A DNA stretch of 24,854 nt from Sodalis-like endosymbiont of Proechinophthirus fluctus (GCF_001602625.1 NZ_LECR01000011.1:1-24854); one strand, 5' to 3'. Shown: positions 1 to 17,044, counted from the stretch's first letter. The notes: a model not told the origin generated them from the sequence alone. Numbers and translations: made by a program.

Positions 1-965
<965 letters not shown>

Positions 966-1211
966 GACAATACGTATTACGGCCAATGTCGCATTAGGCT
1001 AGCAGCATAAATAACAGGGCGCTTTGGGCGGCTTTCTTATGGCTGCGGTTTCTGGGCAGCAGTTGTTGGTAGTCGTAGGTTCACAGCACACGTCGGGTGG
1101 TCCGCTGCGTTGCGGCGCTATTTGCGCCCGTGCGGGCACCGGTAGTCCGGACATTTTTCCGATGCTTCACATTGGCATTACCGTAGCTGATAATGTCGCT
1201 ACCTAAGATAA
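966..1211. other. Intergenic debris after tuf, no gene seen
   Basis: No supported gene. A GC-rich stretch with weak self-complementarity directly after tuf (about 1017-1045) may be a decayed tuf terminator, but it lacks a proper stem and T-run. A 60-codon open frame here has no ribosome binding site or recognisable sequence. The octamer AATGTCGC occurs at 985-992 and again in the tandem repeat at 1189-1224. Confidence 0.5.
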
Positions 1212-1224
1212 TGTCGCCACCTAG
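1189..1224. repeat. 18-bp imperfect tandem repeat (2 copies)
   Basis: GATAATGTCGCTACCTAA (1189-1206) is followed directly by GATAATGTCGCCACCTAG (1207-1224), 16 of 18 bases identical. A further AATGTCGC lies at 985-992. The unit sits at the 3' end of the MFS pseudogene. Short repeated sites of this kind can be ends of insertion sequences, but no transposase is visible nearby, so the origin is open. Confidence 0.6.
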
Positions 1225-2353
1225 AGGTATATAAGGTCACCATAGCCGCGGCAAACCTCGCCGCTGCACCTAGTCCTAGCGTCTATCATGGGTTGAAATA
1301 ATTGGCCACTCCAACTACAATGGGTGCGCTGATAGGCAATACACCCAAAGCAATGCCCACGCACCGCCATCACACCCCTCCCCCGCAAAAAATCAATAGT
1401 CCGGTGTAATAACAGCCAACAAATAGCTTAGTCCAAATACCGCGGTACCGGCTAGCAACGCCGTATGGCGAGGGGCGATGCCGCCCGTCGGTAAATAAGG
1501 CGCCATAAGGTACCGATAGCTATATAATCGAGGACAACAGGCCAAAACCGCGGGCGTCGGTATGAAATACATTAACGGCCACCATGGAAATGAAGATGAG
1601 AAAATTCAGTTCAAAGGTGCAGGATAAGAAACAATATGATCAGTATGACTTTCAAATCTGGACGGGACGCGACATAGCGGAACCCTTCCATCAAACTGCC
1701 TCGGGTGCGACGCGCATTCACATTCGCCTGCAGATCGTCGACATGCAGGAACTATAAAAACACAAACACCGCTAGGAAATAAGGAGTCGTTGAGCAAAAA
1801 AGCCCAGCCGGTATCTCTACCGAGGCAATAATGACGCCGACGATGGCCAGTGCTACCATGCTTGCGCTATTATACGGGGCACGAATTAAGTTCGACCGCA
1901 TTGGGAAAATCCTTACCATCCACTATTTCCGAGACGAAGGTTTGTCGCACCGGCGCGCCGAACGCAGCCGCGCAGCCAAACAAAGATGCAAAAAGATAAA
2001 TATACCGGAGTTTAACGATGCTGAAAAAGGTAAGCGCGCCCAGCACCAGCGCAAATATTTCAATCGTCGAACTGGGTGGTAGGTGGTAGAGCAGAAGTCG
2101 GAGTTGATTGAAATAATCTGGCGCAAAACCTTTCAATGGTAATATCAGCAGCTGTGGCCTAAACTGTAACACCATGACCGACCGTGCCAAAGGTAGAAGC
2201 ATTGTTGTGCTGTGTGAGATGGGTCAGCACTAACCAGTTTTCCACGGTATTCTGCATCCACGTGCCTAAATTGGAAACCAGGGTGCCGGCGACCAAAAGT
2301 CTCTAACTGTAGAGCCGCAGCGAACGGAGAATCCTACCTGCCGGTGCACTCAT
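1212..2353 (-). pseudogene. MFS exporter (MFS_3/DHA3-like) pseudogene
   Basis: This is the remnant of a 12-helix drug/siderophore-type major facilitator of the inner membrane. Read on the minus strand from an ATG at 2353, the pieces fall in the family order across several frames: LGTWMQNTVENWLVLT (helix 1 region), VLQFRPQLLILPLKG and DYFNQLRLLL (helix 2 and following loop), LFGCAAAFGAPVRQTFVSEI (helix 4/5 region), MEGFRYVASRPDL (central loop), NFLIFISMVAVNVFH, GFGLLSSI, and GLGAAARFAAAMVTLY near the C-terminus. Frameshifts and in-frame stops (for example after LRLYS, after the central loop, and after GLLSSII) make it non-functional. The length (about 1.14 kb) is close to that of an intact gene, so decay was mainly by small indels and substitutions. 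The substrate cannot be told. The C-terminal boundary is approximate. Confidence 0.85.
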
Positions 2354-2625
2354 CGCTGCGGGACTCCGGATACGCGCCCTGCAGCCGACAGAAATGCACA
2401 GCCAGAAATAACCCATCGCTAGAATGCTGAACCACGATAGCGTCGTCGTGGGCGGTAATGCGGATATCGAAATCGCCAATACGGTATAGGAACACATAAC
2501 TGAGAACCAGGATAACACACCCCAAAAAAGTACGTTGACAGGCGCAGAGGAAAGATAGCATCTCAGAACTAGGAAAGCCAATAATGCTTACATTAACTAC
2601 CTTCTTTCAGATCGCCAACGGATAT

Positions 2626-3255
2626 AATGCTAATTTGCTTTAATTTAGTCTAGCTGGCTATGGAAAGGCGTAAGCAATGGTAGGGGCACGTTTTAACGGC
2701 CATTAGATTAGCACTAACCGTGAGGGTAAGGATGATTGCTCATAGGCCGGATGCGATGCCCCACGATACCATGCTGGTCGCATAGCGACGCCAGTGAACG
2801 GAAGGAAGAAGAGTCTACCAATCAGCGTTTGTCGCACCTCAGCGCGATGACAGGCGCCACATATGTTGCTATCACTGCCTCTCTAGTCTGGTCAAGGCCG
2901 AGATATAAATAACCAGCAAACCGCTGTAACAACGTGACCGCAGCGGACGGCTGCGTTTTAAGGGCGCTGTGTAGCCGTCGTTCTTTGCCGAGCGATGAGC
3001 CTACAGGCGTTGGCGAAATGCGTTTGTCAAGGTGATAATCTTTTGCCGGCTGTCAAACAGGATCAGCAACGCTATTGACCGCCCCATTGACTGCAACATC
3101 GCTACCGTGTTGCGCATAAACTGTGGACGCACGCCTTCGGGCTCGTGCTAACGCCGAAACGGCGGTGGGAGGGGATGGGGTGGACCCCGCGATCCAGCCG
3201 TAGCAGCACAGATTTTTTCGCGGAGGTGAAATCGTTATTAAAGCAAATTAGCATT
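2626..3255. repeat. Perfect 19-bp inverted repeats bounding a 630-bp interval
   Basis: AATGCTAATTTGCTTTAAT at 2626-2644 has its exact reverse complement at 3237-3255. The match stops at both ends of the 19 bp. No obvious target-site duplication flanks the pair (left flank ends GGATAT, right flank begins TTGTTTG). The 592 bp between the arms holds only unidentified coding fragments. It could be a small decayed mobile element with terminal inverted repeats, or two inverted copies of one intergenic or regulatory sequence. Confidence 0.6.
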
Positions 3256-3522
3256 TGTTTGCTCATGCAGCCGCCGAACCAGTTTACCTAGGGTATAGGC
3301 AGCCCCCCGCCAGGGCGGTTAAAGATGTTTCTTCATCGGTAAAATTAGGGGTTATTACACAAGAATTAGCGCATGGGCTATAGTAGACACAACGCAACCG
3401 GTATTAACTAACAACTGTATAACGCTTATCGCGTCATAGCAATAAAAATTGTCATATTAAGAGGTCTAAGATTAGAGAGTTATTCAATAAAGAGTAAACA
3501 GTAATACTTTCTCTATTTTAAT

Positions 3523-3538
3523 ATCACTCATTCTCATC
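3523..3538 (+). promoter_or_regulatory. Possible decayed Fur box upstream of bfd
   Basis: ATCACTCATTCTCATC keeps the right half (TCATTCTCAT) of a common enterobacterial Fur operator form, GATAATCATTCTCATT (11 of 16 positions). It lies 35 bp before the bfd start. bfd is iron-regulated by Fur in E. coli. The left half does not match, so this is a weak call. Confidence 0.3.
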
Positions 3539-3573
3539 TAAATTGGCCTGAGATAAGCTAACGAGTAGCAGAA

Positions 3574-3773
3574 ATGTATGTTTATTTACGTAATGCGGTA
3601 CGTGACACAGCGATACGCGCGCCGCAGCGAGGCTGAATCAGCTCTAGACTTTCTAGTAAGCAGTTAAAACGATTGGTGCCGGTGGGTACCTAATGCGGAA
3701 AATGCTTCTGCGTCCGCGCCGTATTTTTAAGGATGAACTACGGCATATCGCGCCGTTGGAAAATTTCACTTGA
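3574..3773 (+). pseudogene. bfd: Bacterioferritin-associated ferredoxin pseudogene
   Basis: Bfd is a small [2Fe-2S] protein that reduces bacterioferritin so that stored iron can be released. From ATG 3574 the frame reads MYVYLRNAVRDTAIRAPQRG and then stops, matching the family start MYVCLCNAVSDK but with the two N-terminal iron-sulfur cysteines replaced (Tyr and Arg). After a frameshift the middle is recognisable: SSKQLKRLVPVGT, stop, CGKC, which is the second cysteine pair. A further frame shift gives IFKDELRHIAPLENFT and TGA at 3771-3773. The total of 200 bp equals a full-length gene (about 64 codons), so it decayed by point changes and small indels. It lies upstream of bfr in the usual enterobacterial order. 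Confidence 0.85.
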
Positions 3774-3849
3774 AAAAAATAGGGTTATCTCTTTACATGA
3801 CTCTGTCACAGTTATATTCCGATATAGAACGCAACGGAGAGTTTTGTCA

Positions 3850-4195
3850 TATAAAGGTAAATATTATGCCTATATTATCAATAATATAAACAAGTTAATT
3901 AGAAACTAGCTTGTGGTTATCAATTACCATTTCTGCATGCTGGGTGTGGGATGTTCAAGAATTGGGGCCTGATGTGCCTCAACGAGGTCGAATACCACGA
4001 ATACATTGACGAGCGTAGGATTTGAGCGATAGCATCGCCTAAGCGGATTCTATCCGCGACGACTATGCGTCGTGGAATTTAATGGTAGAAATCCTTACTG
4101 ACGAAGAAGAGCATATCGATTTTCTGGAAATCGAACGGCGCTTATAGCCCGTATCAGCGTCCAGAAAGAACTACCTGCAGTCACGGCTAATATAA
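3850..4195 (+). pseudogene. bfr: Bacterioferritin pseudogene
   Basis: Bfr is the 24-subunit haem-containing iron-storage ferritin of the cytoplasm. A good Shine-Dalgarno (GGAGAG near 3836) is followed at 3850 by TAT where ATG is expected. Family segments then appear in order: [18 protein letters not shown], stop, [24 protein letters not shown] (3951 onward), stop, ADSIRDDYASWNLMVEILTD, EEEHIDFLEIERRL, and NYLQSRL before TAA 4193-4195. The conserved ligands EYHE and EEEHID are still readable. About 45 residues in the middle are missing (the segment between IDE and the ADS motif), consistent with a length of 346 bp against about 477 for an intact gene. It is clearly dead: the start is lost, there are several stops and frameshifts, and it has an internal deletion. 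Confidence 0.93.
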
Positions 4196-4226
4196 AAAAA
4201 GACGCAGCCCGGTAAACTTGGGCTGC
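4194..4226 (-). terminator. Hairpin with T-run on the minus strand, after bfr
   Basis: GCAGCCC (4204-4210), a 9-nt loop, and GGGCTGC (4220-4226) form a perfect 7-bp stem. On the minus strand the stem is followed by GTC and seven T residues (4194-4200), a good intrinsic terminator. On the plus strand no T-run follows. It was probably once a bidirectional terminator for bfr whose plus-strand T-run has decayed. Confidence 0.6.
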
Positions 4227-4574
4227 GATAGTCAGTATTCACTGGGCGCCGGTGTCAGCTTAACCACACCTTGAGCTGCTGCTTAGCACAGGGCGTCTAT
4301 TCGCCCGTCATATCCCCTTTACTATAGTCTGTTCAGCTCATAGGTTGGGGGCACGGCGTTTCTCGTCTGGCGTCTCTTTCCTTTACCGTTTGCTCTCTGC
4401 TCAGGCAAAAGACTTGGAGCACGACGTTGAAGACCTTTCTACCTTACTAACAGAGGAAAGATTTTGCGCCCTAATGTAATATCCGGATAATATCCGTCAT
4501 AATATTCGTATAGTGCGGCCTGTGCTGAGCATGGTATTTTCCTCCGTAATACCTCTCCCTTTTCACTAGATGCG
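4227..4574. other. Intergenic region before the S10 promoter
   Basis: No supported gene. A plus-strand frame is open from about 4329 to a TAA at 4477 and includes AQAKDLEHDVEDLSTLLTEE, but it has no start signal or recognised family. A 125-codon minus-strand frame (4471-4848) runs through the S10 leader and into rpsJ, so it is an antisense artefact. Confidence 0.5.
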
Positions 4575-4575
4575 C

Positions 4576-4603
4576 TTGCTTCCTGTACAGATTTGCGTAT
4601 AAT
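4576..4603 (+). promoter_or_regulatory. S10 operon promoter
   Basis: A perfect -10 TATAAT lies at 4598-4603, with a -35-like TTGCTT at 4576-4581 (16-bp spacing). Transcription would start near 4610 and give a leader of about 180 nt, in line with the 172-nt leader of the E. coli S10 operon. Confidence 0.75.
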
Positions 4604-4609
4604 GGACGG

Positions 4610-5100
<491 letters not shown>

Positions 5101-5137
5101 TCAGGTCGTTGGACGATTGAGAGGTTAGAATAAAATA

Positions 5138-6688
<1,551 letters not shown>

Positions 6689-6706
6689 TCCGGAGGAGTA
6701 AGAACA

Positions 6707-7503
<797 letters not shown>

Positions 7504-7524
7504 TAAAATAATATTAGAGGATAA

Positions 7525-7806
<282 letters not shown>

Positions 7807-7820
7807 GGTAGGAGGAAGAG

Positions 7821-8869
<1,049 letters not shown>

Positions 8870-8875
8870 GGATAG

Positions 8876-9291
<416 letters not shown>

Positions 9292-9292
<1 letters not shown>

Positions 9293-9483
9293 TGAAAGAA
9301 AATGAGTTGCGTGAAAAAAACGCCGAAGAGCTGAACACCGAACTATTGAACCTGCTGCGCGAGCAATTCAACCTGCGTATGCAGGCTGCTAGCGGCCAGC
9401 TACAGCAGACTCACCTGTTAAAGCAGGGGCGCCGCAGTATTGCGCGCGTGAAGACGTTATTGACTGAGAAGGCAGGTGCGTAA
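9292..9483 (+). CDS. rpmC: 50S ribosomal protein L29
   Basis: L29 is a small two-helix protein beside L23 at the tunnel exit. The product has 63 residues, the E. coli length, with the conserved core [20 protein letters not shown] and end [13 protein letters not shown] overlaps join it to rplP upstream and to rpsQ downstream, a translationally coupled arrangement typical of this operon. Confidence 0.97.
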
Positions 9484-9737
9484 TGAGTAACCAAATCCGT
9501 GTTCTGCAAGGTCGTGTGGTTAGCGACAAAATGGAGAAATCCATCGTTGTGACCATTGAACGTTTTGTGAAACACCCGATCTACGGCAAGTTCATTAAAC
9601 GTACAACCAAGCTCCATGTACATGACGAGAACAATGACAGCAATATCGGTGACATCGTTGAAATCAGCGAATGCCGTCCGATTTCCAAGACTAAGTCTTG
9701 GACGCTGGTTCGCGTTGTAGAGAAAGCAATCCTGTGA
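9483..9737 (+). CDS. rpsQ: 30S ribosomal protein S17
   Basis: S17 is a primary 16S rRNA-binding protein with an OB fold. The product has 84 residues, the normal length, with the signature [11 protein letters not shown] near the N-terminus and the conserved [20 protein letters not shown]. It is the last gene of the S10 operon. Its start overlaps the rpmC stop by one base, and 181 non-coding bases carrying the spc promoter follow. Confidence 0.97.
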   Translation: MSNQIRVLQGRVVSDKMEKSIVVTIERFVKHPIYGKFIKRTTKLHVHDENNDSNIGDIVEISECRPISKTKSWTLVRVVEKAIL

Positions 9738-9766
9738 AACGGTAAGCGTACTCTAAATAGATAAGT

Positions 9767-9795
9767 GGCTCGTCCTTTTAGCCGTTTATTTTTTT
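9767..9795 (+). terminator. Weak terminator-like hairpin at the end of the S10 operon
   Basis: GGCT (9767-9770) can pair with AGCC (9780-9783), followed by GTTTA and a T-run (9787-9795). Four base pairs are weak, and part of the T-rich stretch probably also serves as the upstream element of the spc promoter. Readthrough from S10 into spc is likely. Confidence 0.35.
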
Positions 9796-9825
9796 CTACC
9801 CATACACTAGTAGTAGTGTTATAAT
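9795..9825 (+). promoter_or_regulatory. spc operon promoter
   Basis: A perfect -10 TATAAT lies at 9820-9825. The -35 region around TTCTACCC (9794-9801) is poor in consensus terms, but the block TTTTTTTCTACCCATA before it resembles the E. coli spc promoter region as I recall it. The leader runs about 85 bases to rplN. Confidence 0.7.
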
Positions 9826-9906
9826 ACCATCCCGTGTATTACGGGGCTTTTCTATGGAGATTTTTCTTGCGACCTATTCAGGTCATTAAGTGTAAGTAGT
9901 TACTAG

Positions 9907-10293
<387 letters not shown>

Positions 10294-10303
10294 GGAGCGA
10301 ATC

Positions 10304-10618
10304 ATGGCAGCGAAAATTCGTCGTAATGACGAAGTCATCGTGCTGACCGGCAAAGATAAAGGTAAGCGTGGTAAAGTAAAAAATGTCCTGCATACTGGCA
10401 AGGCCATTGTTGGAGGTATTAATCTGGTTAAGAAGCATCAGAAACCAGTGCCGGCCATGAACCAACCAGGCGGCATCATTGAGAAAGAAGCGGCAATCGA
10501 TCTTTCCAATATTGCGATCTTCAATGCGGTTACCAGCAAGCCGGACCGTGTGGGCTTTAAGATTAAAGACGGCAAGAAAGTGCGTGTCTTCAAATCTAAT
10601 GGCGAAACTATTAAGTAA
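10304..10618 (+). CDS. rplX: 50S ribosomal protein L24
   Basis: L24 initiates 50S assembly by binding the 5' end of 23S rRNA. The product has 104 residues, the family length, with the KOW motif [20 protein letters not shown] near the N-terminus and the conserved [19 protein letters not shown]. The ribosome binding site AAGGAG (10292-10297) overlaps the rplN stop. Confidence 0.97.
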   Translation: MAAKIRRNDEVIVLTGKDKGKRGKVKNVLHTGKAIVGGINLVKKHQKPVPAMNQPGGIIEKEAAIDLSNIAIFNAVTSKPDRVGFKIKDGKKVRVFKSNGETIK

Positions 10619-10632
10619 TTTGGAGTAGTACG

Positions 10633-11494
<862 letters not shown>

Positions 11495-11528
11495 ATTGTC
11501 ACCAATTGAATCACAGGAGTAAAGACAG

Positions 11529-11921
11529 ATGAGCATGCAAGATCCGATCGCGGATATGCTGACCCGTATCCGTAACGGTCAAACCGCGAATAAAACCGCT
11601 GTCTCCATGCCTTCCTCCAAGCTTAAAGTGGCAATTGTCAGCTTGCTAAAAGAAGAAGGCTTTATCGAAGATTACAAAGTTAAAGGCGACACCAAGCCAG
11701 TGCTGGAGCTAGTACTTAAGTACTTCCAGGGTAAACCAGTGGTAGAAAGCATCCAGCGTATCAGCCGCCCCGGTCTGCGTATCTATAAGAAAAAAGATAC
11801 ACTGCCGAAAGTTATGACAGGCATGGGTATCGCGGTTGTTTCTACCTCTAAAGGTGTCATGACTGATCGTGCTGCTCGCCAGGCTGGTCTTGGTGGCGAG
11901 ATTATCTGCTACGTAGCGTAA
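11529..11921 (+). CDS. rpsH: 30S ribosomal protein S8
   Basis: S8 binds the central domain of 16S rRNA early in assembly and is the translational repressor of the spc operon in E. coli. The product has 130 residues, the normal length, from [20 protein letters not shown] to [16 protein letters not shown]. An AGGAG at 11515-11519 serves the ATG. No lesions were seen. Confidence 0.97.
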   Translation: MSMQDPIADMLTRIRNGQTANKTAVSMPSSKLKVAIVSLLKEEGFIEDYKVKGDTKPVLELVLKYFQGKPVVESIQRISRPGLRIYKKKDTLPKVMTGMGIAVVSTSKGVMTDRAARQAGLGGEIICYVA

Positions 11922-11934
11922 GTGGGAGGAAAAA

Positions 11935-12489
11935 ATGTCTCGTGTTGCTAAAGCAACTGTCGTCATTCCTGCCGGCGTAGAGGTAAAACTCGATGGTCAG
12001 GACATTTCGATTAAGGGTAAAAACGGCGAGCTAACTCGTACTATCCATGAAGCTGTTGGCATTCAGTATGCTGATAACCAGCTGACCTTTGCTCCGCGTG
12101 AAGGCCATGTCAATGCGCGTGAAGGCCGCATCAATGGTTGGGCGCTTGCGGGCACGAGTCGTGCACTGCTGAACAGCATGGTGATTGGTGTGACCGACGG
12201 CTTCACTAAAAAGCTACATTTGGTAGGTGTAGGTTACCGTGCTGCAGTGAAAGGTAATGTTGTGAATTTGTCCTTGGGATTTTCCCACTCCATCGACCAT
12301 CAACTGCCGGCAGGTATCACCGCAGAATGCCCGAGCCAAACTGAAATCGTGCTGAAAGGCGCTGATAAAAAGACTATTGGCCAGGTTGCGGCAGATTTGC
12401 GTGCTTATCGTCGTCCTGAGCCTTACAAAGGCAAGGGTATTCGTTACGCCGACGAAGTCGTGCGTACTAAAGAGGCTAAGAAGAAGTAA
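11935..12489 (+). CDS. rplF: 50S ribosomal protein L6 with a 7-residue internal duplication
   Basis: L6 lies near the sarcin-ricin loop and the factor-binding site. The product has 184 residues against 177 in E. coli. The excess is explained by a 21-bp tandem duplication at 12097-12117 and 12118-12138: residues REGHVNA are followed by REGRING, where relatives have a single copy (PRDGYADGW in E. coli). The copies share 16 of 21 bases, so the duplication is not recent. The rest, including [20 protein letters not shown] and [15 protein letters not shown], is normal. The frame is kept, so the protein is probably functional with a longer N-domain loop. Confidence 0.96.
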   Translation: MSRVAKATVVIPAGVEVKLDGQDISIKGKNGELTRTIHEAVGIQYADNQLTFAPREGHVNAREGRINGWALAGTSRALLNSMVIGVTDGFTKKLHLVGVGYRAAVKGNVVNLSLGFSHSIDHQLPAGITAECPSQTEIVLKGADKKTIGQVAADLRAYRRPEPYKGKGIRYADEVVRTKEAKKK

Positions 12490-12494
12490 GGTAA

Positions 12495-12851
<357 letters not shown>

Positions 12852-12855
12852 GTAG

Positions 12856-13365
<510 letters not shown>

Positions 13366-13370
13366 TGACT

Positions 13371-13550
13371 ATGACACAGACTATTAAAATCACCCAGACT
13401 CGTAGTTCCATCGGTCGTCTGCCGAAACACAAGGCAACTCTGATTGGCTTGGGCCTGCGTCGCATTGGCCACACTGTGGAGCGTGAGGATACGCTTGCTA
13501 TACGCGGTATGGTCAATGTAGCTTCCTACATGGTCAAAATTGAGGAGTAA
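13371..13550 (+). CDS. rpmD: 50S ribosomal protein L30
   Basis: L30 is a small single-domain 50S protein. I take ATG 13371 as the start, giving [20 protein letters not shown] and 59 residues, the E. coli length. An ATG at 13365 in the same frame overlaps the rpsE stop and would add only Met-Thr. The GGGG near 13359 is better spaced for the second ATG. The end MVKIEE is normal. rplO starts 3 bases later. Confidence 0.95.
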   Translation: MTQTIKITQTRSSIGRLPKHKATLIGLGLRRIGHTVEREDTLAIRGMVNVASYMVKIEE

Positions 13551-13553
13551 GAG

Positions 13554-13988
13554 ATGCGTTTAAATACTCTGTCTCCGGCTGAGGGTTCCAAACACACCTC
13601 TAAGCGTCCAGGCCGCGGCGTTGGTTCTGGCTTGGGCAAAACCGGCGGTCGCGGTCATAAAGGTCAGAAGTCCCGTTCTGGCAGTGGCGTGCATCGCGGG
13701 TTTGAAGGCGGCCAGATGCCTCTGTACCGTCGTCTGCCGAAATTCGGCTTTACGTCTCGTAAATCCATGGTCACGGCGGAAGTTCGCCTATCTGAATTAG
13801 CGCGCGTCGAAGGCGATGTGGTAGATCTGAACACGCTGAAAGCTGCTAACATCGTTGGCATCCAAACTAAATTCGCCAAAATCATGCTGTCCGGCGAAGT
13901 TAAACGCGCGGTCACTGTTCGTGGCATAAGTGTTAGCAAAGGCGCGCGTGCCGTAATCGAAGCTGCCGGCGGTAAAATTGAGGAATAA
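13554..13988 (+). CDS. rplO: 50S ribosomal protein L15
   Basis: L15 is a late-assembly protein with a long glycine-rich N-terminal extension that threads into 23S rRNA. The product has 144 residues, the E. coli length. The extension ([20 protein letters not shown]) and the globular domain ending [11 protein letters not shown] are intact. Its last codons contain the GAGGA that can serve as ribosome binding site for secY. Confidence 0.97.
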   Translation: MRLNTLSPAEGSKHTSKRPGRGVGSGLGKTGGRGHKGQKSRSGSGVHRGFEGGQMPLYRRLPKFGFTSRKSMVTAEVRLSELARVEGDVVDLNTLKAANIVGIQTKFAKIMLSGEVKRAVTVRGISVSKGARAVIEAAGGKIEE

Positions 13989-13995
13989 GTAGCAG

Positions 13996-15327
13996 ATGGC
14001 TAAACAACCGGGACTAGATTTTCAAAGCGCCAAAGGCGGATTGGGTGAACTGAAACGCAGACTTCTGTTTGTTATCGGGGCTCTTATTGTCTTCCGCATT
14101 GGCTCTTTTGTTCCGATCCCTGGTATTGATGCCACCGTACTTGCGAAATTGCTTGAACAACAGCGCGGCACCATCATTGAAATGTTTAACATGTTCTCTG
14201 GTGGTGCACTCAGCCATGCTTCTATCTTCGCATTGGGAATCGTGCCATATATTTCGGCGTCGATTATTATTCAGCTGATTACGGTGGTTCACCCAGCGCT
14301 GTCAGAGATTAAAAAAGAGGGTGAGTCTGGTAGACGTAAAATCAGCCAGTACACGCGCTACAGCACGTTGGTGTTGGCAATATTTCAATCAATCAGTATC
14401 GCAACGGGTTTGCCAAATATGCCTGGAATGCAAGGTCTAGTAATCAATCCAGACTTTGCATTTTACTTTACTGCAGTAGTGAGCTTGGTCTGCGGGACAA
14501 TGTTCCTGATGTGGCTGGGTGAGCAGATTACTGAACGAGGTATCGGCAACGGTATCTCCATCATTATCTTCGCGGGTATCGTAGCGGGCTTGCCGCCTGC
14601 CATCGGCCATACTATAGAGCAAGCTCGACAAGGCGATATGCATTTCCTCGTGTTGCTATTGGTTGCAGGTCTGGTGTTCGCGGTGACATTTTTCGTGGCG
14701 TTCGTTGAACGTGGTCAACGTCGTATCGTCGTTAACTACGCCAAGCGTCAGCAAGGACGTCGCGTTTATGCGGCCCAGAGCACGCATTTGCCGCTGAAAG
14801 TGAACATGGCCGGAGTTATCCCAGCAATTTTCGCCTCCAGTATCATTTTATTTCCAGCCACGGTTGTATCTTGGTTCGGAGGCGGCACAGGTTGGGGCTG
14901 GCTGTCTGCGATTTCGCTCTATCTGCAGCCTGGTCAACCGCTTTATATGTTAATATACGCAGCTGCAATCATATTCTTCTGTTTCTTTTACACGGCGTTG
15001 GTGTTCAACCCGCGTGAGACAGCGGATAACCTGAAGAAGTCCGGTGCATTTGTACCAGGTATTCGTCCGGGAGAGCAAACTGCGAGGTATATTGATAAGG
15101 TGATGACCCGCTTAACCCTGGTCGGCGCCATGTATATTACCTTTATCTGCCTAATCCCAGAGTTCATGCGTGACGCAATGAAAGTTCCCTTTTATTTCGG
15201 GGGCACGTCTTTATTAATCGTCGTTGTGGTTATCATGGACTTTATAGCTCAAGCGCAGACCCTGATGATGTCGAGTCAATACGAGTCTGCGTTGAAGAAA
15301 GCAAACCTGAAAGGCTGTAACCGCTAA
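13996..15327 (+). CDS. secY: Protein translocase channel subunit SecY
   Basis: SecY is the ten-helix channel of the inner-membrane Sec translocon, working with SecE, SecG and SecA. The product has 443 residues, exactly the E. coli length. The two SecY signatures are present: the plug/helix-2 region [20 protein letters not shown] and the helix-4 to 5 region [20 protein letters not shown]. The cytosolic loops used by SecA and ribosomes are complete. The last residues are KGCNR in place of KGYGR. The gene is in its standard place after rplO, 34 bases before rpmJ. Confidence 0.98.
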   Translation: MAKQPGLDFQSAKGGLGELKRRLLFVIGALIVFRIGSFVPIPGIDATVLAKLLEQQRGTIIEMFNMFSGGALSHASIFALGIVPYISASIIIQLITVVHPALSEIKKEGESGRRKISQYTRYSTLVLAIFQSISIATGLPNMPGMQGLVINPDFAFYFTAVVSLVCGTMFLMWLGEQITERGIGNGISIIIFAGIVAGLPPAIGHTIEQARQGDMHFLVLLLVAGLVFAVTFFVAFVERGQRRIVVNYAKRQQGRRVYAAQSTHLPLKVNMAGVIPAIFASSIILFPATVVSWFGGGTGWGWLSAISLYLQPGQPLYMLIYAAAIIFFCFFYTALVFNPRETADNLKKSGAFVPGIRPGEQTARYIDKVMTRLTLVGAMYITFICLIPEFMRDAMKVPFYFGGTSLLIVVVVIMDFIAQAQTLMMSSQYESALKKANLKGCNR

Positions 15328-15358
15328 TTCGGGGAGCTTGAGAAGTTACGGAGAGTAA

Positions 15359-15478
<120 letters not shown>

Positions 15479-15498
15479 TATCTCCAGCATATTTTTTC

Positions 15499-15527
15499 TT
15501 GCAAAGTTAGGTTGAGCTGGCTAAATT
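15499..15527 (+). promoter_or_regulatory. alpha operon promoter
   Basis: TTGCAA (15499-15504) and TAAATT (15522-15527) are separated by exactly 17 bp, giving a good sigma-70 promoter and a start near 15534. The context resembles the E. coli alpha promoter. Confidence 0.7.
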
Positions 15528-15544
15528 GGCCAACAAATCTTTTG

Positions 15545-15635
15545 TGTGTCGCTGCAACATTGTTTTGAGTATCTTGAAAACTAGATTTTCAGAACGGTGT
15601 TGCAGTTAAAAACTCTAGGAGTGCATAGTGGCCCG
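15545..15635 (+). promoter_or_regulatory. alpha operon leader, S4-binding pseudoknot region
   Basis: The leader contains GCTGCAAC (15551-15558) complementary to the later GTTGCAG (15599-15605), and an inner CTTGAAAA/TTTTCAG pair (near 15574-15593). It ends in AGGAGTGCATAGTG over the rpsM start. This matches the layout of the E. coli alpha leader, whose nested pseudoknot binds S4 and traps the 30S subunit at the GUG start. The fold is inferred from pairing, not computed. Confidence 0.65.
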
Positions 15636-15984
15636 CATAGCAGGTATTAACATTCCTGATTACAAACATACCGTTATTGCTCTGACGTCAATCTACGGTA
15701 TCGGCAAAACCCGCTCGCAGCACATCTGCACGGCTACGGGTATTGCTGAAAATATTAAGATTAGTGAGCTGTCTGAAGAGCAGATTGACATGCTGCGTGA
15801 CGCAGTTTCCAAGTTTGTTGTTGAAGGTGATCTGCGCCGTGAAGTAACCCTGAGTATCAAGCGCTTGATGGACCTTTGTACCTATCGTGGTTTACGTCAT
15901 CGTCGTGGTCTTCCGGTCCGCGGTCAGGGTACTAAGACCAATGCTCGTACCCGTAAGGGTCCACGTAAGCCGATCAAGAAATAA
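15628..15984 (+). CDS. rpsM: 30S ribosomal protein S13
   Basis: S13 is in the 30S head, contacts the P-site tRNA and L5, and binds S19. The product has 118 residues, the E. coli length. It uses a GTG start (15628) after AGGAG, as in E. coli, where S4 regulates this start. The C-terminal tail [20 protein letters not shown] is intact apart from Gly for Arg in RGQRTKT. It is the first gene of the alpha operon. Confidence 0.97.
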   Translation: MARIAGINIPDYKHTVIALTSIYGIGKTRSQHICTATGIAENIKISELSEEQIDMLRDAVSKFVVEGDLRREVTLSIKRLMDLCTYRGLRHRRGLPVRGQGTKTNARTRKGPRKPIKK

Positions 15985-15999
15985 TCGGGATGAGTGTAG

Positions 16000-16392
<393 letters not shown>

Positions 16393-16414
16393 CGCCGTTT
16401 TTTAGGTTAATTAG

Positions 16415-17044
<630 letters not shown>

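Larger units (their letters stand above)
2354..3573. other. 1.2 kb without an identifiable gene
   Basis: This stretch shows coding-like fragments but nothing I can name. On the minus strand two overlapping frames are open between 2303 and 2581, and a piece at about 3019-3135 reads QFMRNTVAMLQSMGR followed by ALLILFDSRQKIITLTNAF before a stop. Another minus-strand frame at about 2837-2980 includes VTLLQRFAGYLYLGLDQTRE. None matches a family I recognise, and each is bounded by stops. The density of short open fragments suggests one or two old pseudogenes. The 19-bp inverted repeat is annotated separately. Confidence 0.5.

Noticed and set aside
1024..1206. 60-codon plus-strand open frame after tuf
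   Set aside because: It has no ribosome binding site and low-complexity content, and it ends in the tandem repeat. Probably chance.
1831..2082. 83-codon plus-strand open frame
   Set aside because: It is antisense to the clearly recognisable MFS pseudogene (LFGCAAAFGAPVRQTF region).
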